A stretch of DNA of 64,000 nucleotides, taken from the NCBI GenBank assembly GCA_023397905.1, contig JAEWSZ010000182.1, forward strand, positions 86,666-150,665, given 5' to 3'. The DNA comes from Bacillota bacterium. Its GTDB lineage: Bacteria > Bacillota > Clostridia > Acetivibrionales > DSM-1351. The notes beneath the pieces are model-generated. The model was not told where the DNA came from. It worked only from the letters and a program-made list of their open reading frames with translations, and ran no database searches. The position numbers and the translations under genes are program-made. Positions 51,919 through 60,721 of this stretch are shown here, piece by piece (position 1 is the stretch's first letter; each line of letters begins with the position of its first letter).

Positions 51919-52860
51919 ATGAAGAAGACAACAATTGGCGGACAGGCCCTGCTGGAAGGGATTTTGATGATCGGCCCGCAATACAGGGCAATAGCGGTGC
52001 GTAAACCGGACGGAGAGATAGTTATTGATAAGAAGGAGCAGAAGCCGAAGGGCAAATTTTCAAAAATTCCCATCATCAGAGGGGCTGTAAATCTTTTTGC
52101 CCAGATGGTCATCGGTATAAAAGCGCTGATGTATTCCGCGGATTTTGTGGAACTGGACGACGGAGAGAAGGCCTATGAGCCGTCGAGATTCGAAAAGTAT
52201 CTTGACAAAAAGTTTGGAAATAAGGTTACGGATATTGCCATATATTTCTCGGTTATAATATCCCTGCTGTTCAGCGTGGGACTCTTTATCCTGCTTCCGA
52301 ACTTTATTGCAAATTTTATACCCTTAAAGAGAGATACCTCCACAGGGGTAATCGTACTCAACCTGATTGAAGGCGCAATAAGAGTCGGTATTTTTATTGG
52401 CTACCTGGCGCTGGTATCCTTGCTCAAGGATATGAAGAGGGTGTGGGAATATCATGGCGCCGAACACAAGACTATCCACTGCTATGAGAACGGCGATGAG
52501 CTCACGGTGGAAAATGTGAGAAAATATACGACAAAGCACCCAAGATGCGGTACTTCGCTGTTTTTTACCATAATGATAATAAGTATCCTGATATATGCGT
52601 TTACAGGTTGGCACAATGTATTTTTGAACGCCTTGATAAGAATTTTACTGGTGCCGCTGGTTGCAGGCGTTTCACTGGAGATCATAAAGTTTGCGGTCAG
52701 GCATGACAATTGGCTGTTTAAAATTTTCAGCGCGCCGGGTCTCATGTTTCAGGCGTTCACCACCAGGGAGCCTGACGACAGCCAGATAGAAGTGGCAATA
52801 GCCGCCTTTAAGGAAGTTCTTCCCGTAGAGGAAGGCTCCGATGAGTGGGGGAAAGACTAG
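51919..52860 (+). CDS. DUF1385-family membrane protein
   Basis: About 313 residues from the ATG at 51919, preceded by GGTGGAGGG; the longer frame from 51874 lacks a binding site. TIGGQALLEGILMIGP at the start, KIPIIRGAVNLFAQMVIG, YHGAEHKTIHCYENGDELTVENV and KHPRCGTSLFF are the family's hallmarks (conserved E-H-K and C-G). Four to six membrane segments. Its function is unknown; in Firmicutes it is very often found between rpmE and prmC, as here, so a link with translation or ribosome is suspected. The 3' end is followed by 7-bp repeats. Confidence 0.88.
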   Translation: MKKTTIGGQALLEGILMIGPQYRAIAVRKPDGEIVIDKKEQKPKGKFSKIPIIRGAVNLFAQMVIGIKALMYSADFVELDDGEKAYEPSRFEKYLDKKFGNKVTDIAIYFSVIISLLFSVGLFILLPNFIANFIPLKRDTSTGVIVLNLIEGAIRVGIFIGYLALVSLLKDMKRVWEYHGAEHKTIHCYENGDELTVENVRKYTTKHPRCGTSLFFTIMIISILIYAFTGWHNVFLNALIRILLVPLVAGVSLEIIKFAVRHDNWLFKIFSAPGLMFQAFTTREPDDSQIEVAIAAFKEVLPVEEGSDEWGKD

Positions 52861-52863
52861 GGG

Positions 52864-52950
52864 CAGGATTCAGGAGTCAGGATTCAGATATCAGAATAAA
52901 ACTGTAAGGGCAGGATTCAGGAGCCGGAATTCAGAAATCAGAATGAGAAG
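52864..52950 (+). repeat. 7-bp-period repeat array after the DUF1385 gene
   Basis: CAGGATT, CAGGAGT, CAGGATT, CAGATAT, CAGAATA, then after a short break CAGGATT, CAGGAGC, and CAGAAAT, CAGAATG. It begins 3 bases after the stop codon and has the same orientation to the gene as the array at walJ. Confidence 0.75.
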
Positions 52951-53029
52951 CGGAATTCATGAATGTAGGCATAGAATAAACCGGAATTGGGGCCTCGGAA
53001 GTACTGGAAAGCATATAGGATAGTTTTAT

Positions 53030-54184
53030 ATGACCATAAAGGAATGTTTGCACAAGACAAAGGAAACTTTGATAAAAGCAGGTATTGAGGCCCCGGCGCT
53101 GGAAGCCGGGGTTATACTTTGTCATGTCCTCAGTTGCGGAAGGACATATCTCTATACCCATGAGGACAGGGAACTAGACCCGTCGGAAATGGAGTCTGTA
53201 AGGCTGATACTTGAGAAGCGGGCTGAAAAGGTTCCGCTGCAATACATCCTGGGACGCACCGAGTTCATGTCTCTGGAGTTCCTTATAAGTCCTGCGGTGC
53301 TGATCCCCAGGCAGGATACGGAGATTCTGGTTGAAAAGTGCATTGAGCTTGTAAAGGGACTGAGCAGTATGAAAGCCGCCCGAACTAACGGTATCATAAG
53401 TACGGACATGAGTATTGGTACAGACATGGATAGAGCTGGAGGCCCAGAACCTTTGGACATGAACATAGGTCCGGACAGTGGTAAATCAGCAGGTTCAGTA
53501 ACTGAGGACATGAACATGGGTCCGGACATGGGTAAAACAGCAGGCTCACGAATTGAGGACATGAGTGTGGGTCCAGATGTGGATAAAGCTGCCGGTGCAG
53601 GAGCTTCATACATGAGTAAGGGTCATGAGGATAGAAAGGCTGACAAGATCAGGGTTTTGGACATGTGCACCGGGTCAGGCTGCATTGGGATAAGTATCGC
53701 ACATTACTGCCCGGAATGCAGAGTTACGGCATGTGATATTTCACAGAAGGCGCTGGAAACAGCCAGAGCCAATTCCGAACTGGCAGGAGTGCAGAGCAGG
53801 CTGGAACTGCGCCGGGGCGATTTGTTTGAAGTACTGGACGGCGAGGAGCGGTACGACATTATTGCAAGCAATCCGCCTTATATAGAAACTGCCGAAATCT
53901 GTTCTCTGCAGCGGGAGGTCAGGGACTATGAGCCGGCTACCGCATTGGACGGCGGCGCTGACGGACTTGATTTCTACAGGAGAATAACCGCTGCTGCGCC
54001 GCAATATCTGAATGAGTCCGGATATCTTGTTTTTGAAATAGGCTATAATCAGGGTGAAAGCGTCAGCAGGCTGATGGAAAGCAGTTTTGAAGGCATAACC
54101 ATCCTGAAGGACCTGGGAGGCAACGACAGGGTGGTTGTGGGGAGGAAACAGGATTCAGTAGTCAGAATTCAGGATTCAGAATGA
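53030..54184 (+). CDS. prmC: Release factor glutamine methyltransferase PrmC with tandem-repeat insert
   Basis: 384 residues versus about 280-290 in the family. It methylates Gln in the GGQ motif of RF1 and RF2. The N-terminal helical domain (1-75, YILGRTEFMSLEF) and RQDTEILVEKCIELV are normal. Residues 126-193 are four tandem 17-residue repeats of the type DMNIGPDSGKSAGSVTE, rich in Asp, Met, Gly. Then the methyltransferase core: VLDMCTGSGCIGISIA (SAM site, from 209) and catalytic NPPY at 281-284. The last dozen residues (GRKQDSVVRIQDSE) are encoded by a 7-bp repeat array. Both additions lie away from the active site and the frame is intact, so the enzyme may still work. Confidence 0.9.
   Translation: MTIKECLHKTKETLIKAGIEAPALEAGVILCHVLSCGRTYLYTHEDRELDPSEMESVRLILEKRAEKVPLQYILGRTEFMSLEFLISPAVLIPRQDTEILVEKCIELVKGLSSMKAARTNGIISTDMSIGTDMDRAGGPEPLDMNIGPDSGKSAGSVTEDMNMGPDMGKTAGSRIEDMSVGPDVDKAAGAGASYMSKGHEDRKADKIRVLDMCTGSGCIGISIAHYCPECRVTACDISQKALETARANSELAGVQSRLELRRGDLFEVLDGEERYDIIASNPPYIETAEICSLQREVRDYEPATALDGGADGLDFYRRITAAAPQYLNESGYLVFEIGYNQGESVSRLMESSFEGITILKDLGGNDRVVVGRKQDSVVRIQDSE
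53405..53608 (+). repeat. 51-bp tandem repeat, four copies, inside prmC
   Basis: Four in-frame units of 51 bp (17 codons each): DMSIGTDMDRAGGPEPL, DMNIGPDSGKSAGSVTE, DMNMGPDMGKTAGSRIE, DMSVGPDVDKAAGAGAS. A degenerate fifth (YMSKGHEDRK) follows. The middle two copies are the most alike. Confidence 0.85.
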
Positions 54185-54185
54185 C
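54149..54185 (+). repeat. 7-bp-period repeat array forming the prmC 3' end
   Basis: CAGGATT, CAGTAGT, CAGAATT, CAGGATT, CAGAATG in unbroken 7-base phase. The last ~12 codons and the stop of prmC lie in it. Same orientation as the other arrays. Confidence 0.8.
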
Positions 54186-54321
54186 AGGAATAGTGGAATA
54201 GTCAAGACATAGGTAAGTAATTATATTCAAAATATAGGTAAAAGATTTCATTAAAATTAAGGTGAGAACAATAAAGAGGAGGTTCCGCCTTATGCAGTGG
54301 AAGGAGACCAGGACACAAAAA

Positions 54322-54680
54322 TCAGGATCTGGAGATGCTTATAGAATATGAGATAAGCAATTTGCTTGCTTCTTCCAATAGAGAATTTGCTTCGGAAATA
54401 TCACCGTAACCAAGATCCCTGATAAGGATTAAATAATATCTGCATTCTTCAAGCGAACCCTGTGCAATATTAAAAAAACGTACTTTATCTGCTTTCCGCG
54501 CTTGCGGAAACCTTCAGCGATATTGGCAGCTATAGAAACTGCCGCACGCCTTAATTGCGATGTTAAACCGTATAATTCATATTTTGGAAATGCCCCGGAT
54601 AGGCGATAAACAGTAAGTACAAATAAATGCGCTTTCTGCCATGCCAATAAATCTTCAAATGTTTTGGCTGGTTGTATCAT
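54322..54680 (-). pseudogene. Frameshifted four-helix-bundle (23S rRNA IVP-type) protein gene
   Basis: On the minus strand from ATG 54680: TFEDLLAWQKAHLFVLTVYR, LYGLTSQLRRAAVSIAANIAEG is the family hallmark, then GFRKRGK. At about 54502 one base is missing; in the next frame the protein continues ADKVRFFNIAQGSLEECRYY, LILIRDLGYGD and runs to a TGA at 54322-54324. Together this gives the full ~120-residue family length. The family is found in intervening sequences of 23S rRNA and free-standing; function poorly known. The frameshift makes it a pseudogene unless a sequencing error. Confidence 0.8.
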
Positions 54681-55047
54681 AAGAACTCCTTTTTAGAAAA
54701 TAAAAAATAATGATTTATAAGTAAGATGCAGTACGAATTTAGATAAGATATATTTTATATACTTATATTAATATTTTACATAATTCCATATGACGGTCAA
54801 ATTGTTTTTGAATACTATATTAATTAATACGCCATATATTCTCATTAGATAAAAATATATATAATTAAATACATTAAGGTATGAAAAATAAGTAACTGAA
54901 ATATAAATAGTTTACATAATCGCAAAGCGCTATCATAGAGTAAATTGAGATTGAAATATTTGTCATATATCAGCTTCTGAAGGTAGTAAATGGTCCGTAT
55001 ATAACTCGTTTCTCCTTGATTTTGATTTTAATCCTTGTTTTATGATC
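54681..55047. other. AT-rich spacer without a gene
   Basis: About 370 bases between the broken four-helix-bundle gene and the repeat array. No open frame with a ribosome binding site, no clear hairpin or promoter pair seen; strongly AT-rich. Confidence 0.5.
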
Positions 55048-55114
55048 TCTGAATTCCGCTTTTCATTCTGATTTCTGATTTCTGAATCCTGACTCCTGTA
55101 CTCCTGTACTCCTC
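55048..55114 (-). repeat. 7-bp-period repeat array after the AI-2E-family gene
   Basis: Read on the minus strand: AGGAGTA, CAGGAGTA, CAGGAGT, CAGGATT, CAGAAAT, CAGAAAT, CAGAAT, then weaker units. It begins 3 bases after the gene's stop, in the same gene-relative orientation as the other arrays. Confidence 0.75.
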
Positions 55115-55117
55115 CCC

Positions 55118-56179
55118 TCAATCATTCCAAATCCTCAGCGCTCCCGCATCCTGAAGATTTTTTACGATGATGATACTGATGGGGCCGATAAACATGCCCA
55201 GGATTCCGAAAAACTGCAGTCCTATATACATGGCCAGCAGCGTTACCAGGGGATGGAGGCCTATCTGGCTGCCAACTATTTTAGGCTCCATTATCTGCCT
55301 TATGAGTATTCCGAGCACGTATATGATCGCCAGGCCAAAGGCCAGGGGCATATTGCCTGTAAACACATTCCACAGGATCCAGGGCAGCATTACAACGCCG
55401 GTGCCGACAATGGGTATTGCGTCGGACAGGGCGACTATAAGCGCTATGAGGAACGCGTATTTCACATTCAGAATAAACAGGCCGATGCTCACTTCAATAA
55501 ATGTAAAGCCCATTAAAATAAGTATAGCCCTGAAATAGCCGATAAGCGCCTTTATGGTATCCTTTTTTATTCCCGACATGCGTTTTCTCCAGGAATCAGG
55601 CAATTGCCTGTAGAAAAAGGAAGAGATTATTTTCCGGTCACTGCTTATGAAATACGTTCCCAATATTGTTACAATAATAAACACCGTAAGCCTTGGAATG
55701 GAAGAAACAGTGCTGATGGTGTACTGGATTATACCTGAAATAAGGCTGGTGATTTTTGCCGACAAAGTCGAAAGGTTTGTCGCAATGGTATCCGTCACTT
55801 TTGCGGGCAGGGCGTTATAGAGGTTGGTAACCTTGGATATCAGCCTGTTGATCTCTTCGGAAATATCGTTTGAGTAAGAATTGATGTTGTTCTGCAAGCC
55901 GGTCAATTCATTATACAGTTTCAATACTCCGGCAATTATTGCAAAGGCCAGCACAGAGACGGTGAGAAGCAGCGATATGACCGCGGCAATCCTTCTGGGA
56001 ATTTTTATCTTCTCAAGCAGGCGGATCACAGGCTCGTCTATATATGAAACGATCACGGCAATAACAAAAGGCGCGAGGAAAGGCAGCAGATATGTTATTG
56101 ACAGATATATCACCGCGAATATTGTTATTATCAATAAAAACTTCTTTATCGAGCCTTGGTATTTACTCCATATTTCCAT
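55118..56179 (-). CDS. AI-2E-type transporter family permease
   Basis: About 353 residues. Eight or so membrane segments with the family's typical order: YLLPFLAPFVIAVIVSYIDEPVI (paired helices), a central amphipathic region with RLISKVTNLYNALP, then SDAIPIVGTGVVMLPWI and LGIFGMFIGPISIII-like end (FFGILGMFIGPIS). Members include TqsA, sporulation protein YtvI and Na+(Li+)/H+ antiporters; the substrate here is unknown. The start is set at the ATG at 56179, which has AGGATG upstream, rather than 56236 in an AT-rich hydrophobic run. Confidence 0.82.
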   Translation of the reverse strand: MEIWSKYQGSIKKFLLIITIFAVIYLSITYLLPFLAPFVIAVIVSYIDEPVIRLLEKIKIPRRIAAVISLLLTVSVLAFAIIAGVLKLYNELTGLQNNINSYSNDISEEINRLISKVTNLYNALPAKVTDTIATNLSTLSAKITSLISGIIQYTISTVSSIPRLTVFIIVTILGTYFISSDRKIISSFFYRQLPDSWRKRMSGIKKDTIKALIGYFRAILILMGFTFIEVSIGLFILNVKYAFLIALIVALSDAIPIVGTGVVMLPWILWNVFTGNMPLAFGLAIIYVLGILIRQIMEPKIVGSQIGLHPLVTLLAMYIGLQFFGILGMFIGPISIIIVKNLQDAGALRIWND

Positions 56180-56236
56180 TGAACATCCTACTCTCCCGGA
56201 AACAAATAATATTATTACTATTATAATATAAATCAA

Positions 56237-56797
56237 TGCGCATAAGTATATAAAAATTGCCTAAATATCACTCCCTCAAAAGAAAAATTCTGCATTTTGC
56301 CGTATATATCATAGAACCTGTTTATGATCTGCTCCTGGTTTTTTACAAAATTATGAATTTCTGTCTTAGCAATTACATTCCGGAATATACTTTTGTACTT
56401 TTGCATATCACATTTATAAATGTTAGGAATAAAATTACATTAACAGAAATATATAGAAATAAAATTGTATACAATGTTCATTTTTTAACAATCAAATGCA
56501 GTTAATTATAGGCTTTATGCTTTCATTTTATTAAAATATAATGTAAAATGATAAACGGAAGACATTGCAGGAGTATGGTCGATTAAAGTCATATTTCAGT
56601 ATTTTATTTAACTTTAAAAGAGTTTGACTATTGTACTGTTTATAATTATGATTTATAAGGGACGGATTTTGGAAACATACTTTTCCGTATCTAATTATAC
56701 GTAATATGTCTTTTTTGAATTTTCATTGTTGCAGCGATACTTGAGAATTCTTAAAAAAATATGAGGGTTAAAATTCAATTTGAAAGGAGAATTAGCT
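56237..56797. other. AT-rich intergenic region upstream of ech
   Basis: About 560 bases with no credible gene; short open frames lack binding sites and codon bias. It holds the probable ech promoter (TTGACT 56624-56629) and little other structure. Confidence 0.55.
56624..56652 (+). promoter_or_regulatory. Promoter candidate for the ech operon
   Basis: TTGACT (56624-56629) and TATGAT (56647-56652) with 17 bp between them; an overlapping TATAAT at 56641-56646 is too near the -35. Leader of about 140 bases before echA. Confidence 0.45.
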
Positions 56798-58783
56798 GTG
56801 GATTGGTATTTACTACTGGCAGCTATTCTGCTGCCTGCACTGAGTGCTGCGTTATGCTATACAATCAGAAATCAAAAGGTGCGTATTGCAATAGTAAGCA
56901 TATCGACAATTATACTCTTTGCGGTAGCGGGTGGATTTATTGCACTGATGATGAACTCACCGGAAGGAAAACTGGTTTTCCACCTGGACGAGAGTGCGCT
57001 TGAAATAGTCAGCTGGGTAATCAAGGGCTTGGACCTGTTACTGTTTGGCTATATTGCATATGTGGGATTAAAGCATAAAAAAGCGATAGTATTTATTCTA
57101 TCGGTATTACAATTTATACCTTGGGCTTTGTTTGAGGTGTTTGGAGTCTTCGGAAAGGTGTTTGAGCCTGAAGATGCTTTTGTAATTGACCGTTTATCAT
57201 TAATAATGATAATGCTTGTATCAATTATAGGACCAATCATCACTTTCTTCGCCATAGGTTATATGAAAGAACACGAACATCACTTGCATTTAAAGGTGTC
57301 AAGGCAGCCTAGATTTTTCATGATCCTGTTTATCTTCCTGGGAGCCATGAATGCACTGGTGATGACCGACAATTTATCCTGGATGTATTTTTTCTGGGAG
57401 GTAACTACACTATGTTCCTTCCTGCTGATATCGCATGACGGAACGGAGATAGCGATTAAAAACGGTTTGAGAGCTTTGTGGATCAACTCTGTGGGAGGTC
57501 TGGCCTTCATAATTGCAATAGTTATGATGAATTCAAGCCTGAAGACGCTTTCCATACAGGCTATATCGGCTTCGGGGTCTCAGGGCGCATTTGCAGTCGC
57601 GCTTCCTGTGGCGCTTGCACTGCTGTGTGTGGCCGGTTTCACAAAGTCGGCGCAGTTCCCCTTCCAGAGCTGGTTATTGGGAGCCATGGTTGCGCCAACC
57701 CCGGTATCCGCGCTGCTTCACTCCAGTACAATGGTTAAGGCCGGCGTTTATCTGGTGGTCAGGATCTCACCGGCATTTTCCGGAACAATTCTGGGCAGTA
57801 TAGTAGCAGTGGTGGGAGGCTTCACTTTTGTGGCGGCATCCGCCATAGCGATAAGCCAGAGCAATGCCAAGAAGGTTCTTGCCTACTCGACAATTGCAAA
57901 CCTGGGTCTGATAATTTGCTGCGCCGGTATAGGCACAAGGATTTCCCTTGCGGCAGCAATACTGCTGATGATATTCCATGCCGTTTCAAAGGGACTGCTG
58001 TTCCTTTGCGTAGGTACTATCGAGCAGGGCATTGGCAGCCGTGATATAGAGGATATGCAGGGTTTGTTCAAGAAAATGCCCTTTACAACTGTTATCACAG
58101 TTATCGGGCAGATTTCAATGTTATTGCCGCCGTTTGGTGTTCTTATTACTAAATGGCTTGCTATAGAGACTGCGGTCCACCAGCCGCTGGTATTGCTGTT
58201 CATAATCCTGGGAAGCGCGTTGACCGTGGTATTCTGGAGTAAATGGATAGGAATCATATTGACCATGTCATACAAACCCAAGTTTACTGTGGAAAAACTG
58301 CCGTTTTCAATGAAGGCCGCGCTTACGGTATTGATCGCAGCCGTAATGGCTGCCAGCGTTGGTATAGTTCCGCTGTATAACGAGTTTGTGAAAGGCCAGG
58401 TAATTTCCTTTAATATTGCCGATAAGGAAGCGCTGGCTGGAACGGGCATGGGAATCTGGCTCCACAAGGTGGATCAGGCGGTATACGGAGGCTTTGCATC
58501 CATAATGTTCTTCGCCCTGATTCTCATTCTGATGGTTGCCATACCTGTAATTTCCAACAGGATCAAGCCAAGCAGGCTGAAACCTCCTTATTTGTGCGGA
58601 GGAAATGTTGATGAGGATTTGAGAGGCTTGCAATTTGTAAGCCCTGGAGATAAACCTGAAAATGTAATAGTGAGAAACTATTATATGCAGTCTGTTTTTG
58701 GAGAAAATAAGCTTACTTTCTGGGTTAACCTTGTTGCAGGTGCCGTTATAATTATCATGTTAGGGGTGGTGATGGGATTATGA
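56798..58783 (+). CDS. echA: Ech-type hydrogenase membrane subunit EchA (NuoL-like)
   Basis: 661 residues from the GTG at 56798, with AAAGGAGAA nine bases upstream; the TTG at 56780 lies before that site. About 16 membrane segments with the proton-translocating antiporter fold: SWMYFFWEVTTLCSFLLIS (conserved Glu), FTKSAQFPFQSWLLGAMVAP, TPVSALLHSSTMVKAGVYL (Lys and His of the channel). It is the large ion-pumping subunit of a group 4 [NiFe] hydrogenase that couples ferredoxin oxidation and H2 formation to ion export. Overlaps echB by 4 bp. Confidence 0.92.
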   Translation: MDWYLLLAAILLPALSAALCYTIRNQKVRIAIVSISTIILFAVAGGFIALMMNSPEGKLVFHLDESALEIVSWVIKGLDLLLFGYIAYVGLKHKKAIVFILSVLQFIPWALFEVFGVFGKVFEPEDAFVIDRLSLIMIMLVSIIGPIITFFAIGYMKEHEHHLHLKVSRQPRFFMILFIFLGAMNALVMTDNLSWMYFFWEVTTLCSFLLISHDGTEIAIKNGLRALWINSVGGLAFIIAIVMMNSSLKTLSIQAISASGSQGAFAVALPVALALLCVAGFTKSAQFPFQSWLLGAMVAPTPVSALLHSSTMVKAGVYLVVRISPAFSGTILGSIVAVVGGFTFVAASAIAISQSNAKKVLAYSTIANLGLIICCAGIGTRISLAAAILLMIFHAVSKGLLFLCVGTIEQGIGSRDIEDMQGLFKKMPFTTVITVIGQISMLLPPFGVLITKWLAIETAVHQPLVLLFIILGSALTVVFWSKWIGIILTMSYKPKFTVEKLPFSMKAALTVLIAAVMAASVGIVPLYNEFVKGQVISFNIADKEALAGTGMGIWLHKVDQAVYGGFASIMFFALILILMVAIPVISNRIKPSRLKPPYLCGGNVDEDLRGLQFVSPGDKPENVIVRNYYMQSVFGENKLTFWVNLVAGAVIIIMLGVVMGL

Positions 58784-59631
58784 GCATAAACAATTTATTG
58801 ATAGCTGTTATTGCCATAATAGCTGCCCCGATTATTGGTGGTTTGTTAACTGGTATTGACAGAAAAATAACCGCAAGAATGCAAAATAGATTTGGGCCGC
58901 CTATACTGCAGCCGTTTTATGATTTCTTTAAGCTGCTGGGAAAGCAGAGCATAGCAGTCAATCAGACACAGATGGTATATGTGCTGGGACACCTGTTTTT
59001 CGCAGTGGGCGCTTTGGTTATGCTGGCTTTGAAACAGGATCTGCTGATGCTGATATTCATTCTGGCATTCTCCGGCGTTTCACTGATAATGGGAGCCATG
59101 AGCGTCCGTTCGCCATACAGTAAAATCGGAGCTCAGAGAGAAATTATGCAGATGATGGCTTACGAGCCTGTGCTGCTTTTGATGGTGGTAGGCGTGTACA
59201 AAACTACCGGAAGCTTTATGATCTCGGGAATCATGGAACACAGCCAGCCGCTATTGTTCAGCTTGCCGCTGGTATTTCTGGCCTTCCTCTATGTCCTGAC
59301 CATCAAGTTAAGAAAGTCGCCTTTTGACTTCTCAACTTCACACCATGGACATCAGGAGCTCATAAAAGGTCTCACCATTGAGTTTTCAGGAACTCAGCTG
59401 GCATTGATAGAGCTGACTCACTGGTTTGATCTGGTATTGCTGCTGGGATTAATTTCACTGTTTTTCGCGCAGCCATTATGGGTAGGTATATTGATAGCGT
59501 TAGTCAGCTATTTCTGTGAAATTGTTATTGATAATGTAAGCGCCAGAGTGACCTGGCAGTGGATGGTTAAGGTAACCTGGGTTGCCGGCATAGGTGCGGC
59601 GCTTGTAAATATAGTCTGGATGTACCTGTAA
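58780..59631 (+). CDS. echB: Ech-type hydrogenase membrane subunit EchB (NuoH-like)
   Basis: 283 residues, eight membrane segments. GIDRKITARMQNRFGPPILQ, FYDFFKLLGKQSI and the YEPVLLLMV segment are hallmarks of the NuoH/EchB family that forms the link between the hydrogenase arm and the ion-pumping part. KLRKSPFDFSTSHHGHQEL and IEFSG follow, as in other energy-converting hydrogenases. Start overlaps the echA stop as ATGA, so the two are translationally coupled. Followed by a 197-bp spacer with palindromes before echC. Confidence 0.93.
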   Translation: MSINNLLIAVIAIIAAPIIGGLLTGIDRKITARMQNRFGPPILQPFYDFFKLLGKQSIAVNQTQMVYVLGHLFFAVGALVMLALKQDLLMLIFILAFSGVSLIMGAMSVRSPYSKIGAQREIMQMMAYEPVLLLMVVGVYKTTGSFMISGIMEHSQPLLFSLPLVFLAFLYVLTIKLRKSPFDFSTSHHGHQELIKGLTIEFSGTQLALIELTHWFDLVLLLGLISLFFAQPLWVGILIALVSYFCEIVIDNVSARVTWQWMVKVTWVAGIGAALVNIVWMYL

Positions 59632-59636
59632 ATTAT

Positions 59637-59756
59637 TGAGCAAAATTAATGCGTTGCATTAATTTTGCACCAGGCACGTAATAAGGTTTAAATGTGGTAA
59701 AACATATTTGTGCCAGGCACACTCTTGAGCAAATTTGGCGCCGCCAAATTCGCACC
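59637..59756. repeat. Twin hairpin elements in the echB-echC spacer
   Basis: Element A: TTGAG, then arms 59640-59652 and 59656-59668 (13 perfect pairs, loop GTT), then CACC. Element B: TTGAG, then arms 59729-59739 and 59743-59753 (10 of 11 pairs, loop GCC), then CACC. The flanks are the same but the stems differ and remain self-complementary. GTGCC-A-GGCAC (59710-59720) lies between. Confidence 0.65.
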
Positions 59757-59828
59757 TGAGATGTAAGTTGGTTTATATCTGAGAATACAAAGTTGTTCAA
59801 TTATGAATTTGTAAGAAAGGTGAATTGT

Positions 59829-60278
59829 ATGGGTATAATAAGCAAAGCAAGGAAAAAGTCGCCCTGGGTTATGCATTATGACTGTACAAGCTGCAATGGC
59901 TGTGATATTGAGGTTTTGGCCTGTCTCACTCCGCTGTACGATGCCGAGAGATTGGGAATAGTGAACGTAGGTAATCCCAAGCACGCGGACATTTTGCTTG
60001 TAACCGGTTCCGCCAACAAGAGAAATGCTCATGTATTGAAAAATATATACAACCAGATGCCTGATCCGAAAGTAGTTGTTGCAATCGGAGCATGTGCATG
60101 TACGGGAGGAATTTTCAAGGAATGCTACAATGTAATGGGCGGCGTTGAAAATGTGATCCCTGTGGACGTATTCGTTCCCGGCTGCTGCGCGAGACCTGAG
60201 GCTATAATAGACGGAATAGTGCAGGGAATAGGCAAGCTGGATGAAAAAGCGGAAGTTATGAAGAGCGAAGCTAAATAA
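59829..60278 (+). CDS. echC: Ech-type hydrogenase small subunit EchC (NuoB-like)
   Basis: 149 residues from the ATG at 59829 (AAAGGTGA upstream); an earlier frame start at 59793 has none. It carries the proximal [4Fe-4S] cluster next to the NiFe site: CTSCNGCDIE, GACACTGG and VFVPGCCARPE supply the four Cys. It passes electrons from the ferredoxin-like subunit EchF to EchE. Short length without the extra-cluster domain is typical for group 4 hydrogenases. Confidence 0.95.
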   Translation: MGIISKARKKSPWVMHYDCTSCNGCDIEVLACLTPLYDAERLGIVNVGNPKHADILLVTGSANKRNAHVLKNIYNQMPDPKVVVAIGACACTGGIFKECYNVMGGVENVIPVDVFVPGCCARPEAIIDGIVQGIGKLDEKAEVMKSEAK

Positions 60279-60341
60279 CAGGGTGTTTATTAACACTATT
60301 TGTCTGGGCGCCCGGCGTCCGGATAGGAGGTAAGGTAGAAT

Positions 60342-60719
60342 ATGATAGAAAATTTAGTGGAAATTACAAGTGATCAATTGCTGGGTGAAGTACAGAAGGC
60401 AAAGTACGAGGGTTACAGATTTATTACTTCTTCCTGTGCAGATAATGGTGATGACACTATAGATGTTATATATCATTTTGACAAGGACTACGAAATGAAA
60501 AATTTCAAGGTTACTGTTAAAAAAGGTGAGGAAGTTCCAAGTATTTCGAAAATCTTTTTCTGTGCACTGCTGGTAGAAAATGAAATGAAGGAATTATTCG
60601 GGCTTAATATTACCGGTATAGTAATTGATTATGGCGGACACATGCTTTTGTCGGAAGAGGAATTGGGTTCTCCGTTCCTGAGACAGCAAATAACTATTGA
60701 AAAAAGAGGGGGTAATTGA
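60342..60719 (+). CDS. echD: Ech-type hydrogenase subunit EchD (NuoC-like)
   Basis: 125 residues. A small soluble protein of the NuoC type: ALLVENEMKELFGLNITGIVIDYGG contains the E-R-E-x-x-D-x-x-G equivalent (ENEMKELFGL). It stabilises the large subunit EchE. ATAGGAGGTAAGG lies before the ATG. Its stop is 2 bp before echE. Confidence 0.9.
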   Translation: MIENLVEITSDQLLGEVQKAKYEGYRFITSSCADNGDDTIDVIYHFDKDYEMKNFKVTVKKGEEVPSISKIFFCALLVENEMKELFGLNITGIVIDYGGHMLLSEEELGSPFLRQQITIEKRGGN

Positions 60720-60721
60720 TT

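Noticed and set aside
53405..53608. CRISPR array
   Set aside because: The units are contiguous 51-bp repeats coding in frame, with no spacers.
56257..56505. 82-codon open frame upstream of ech
   Set aside because: AT-rich, no ribosome binding site, no family features.
59688..60296. 202-codon open frame opposite echC
   Set aside because: Covers conserved echC cysteines on the other strand; shadow.
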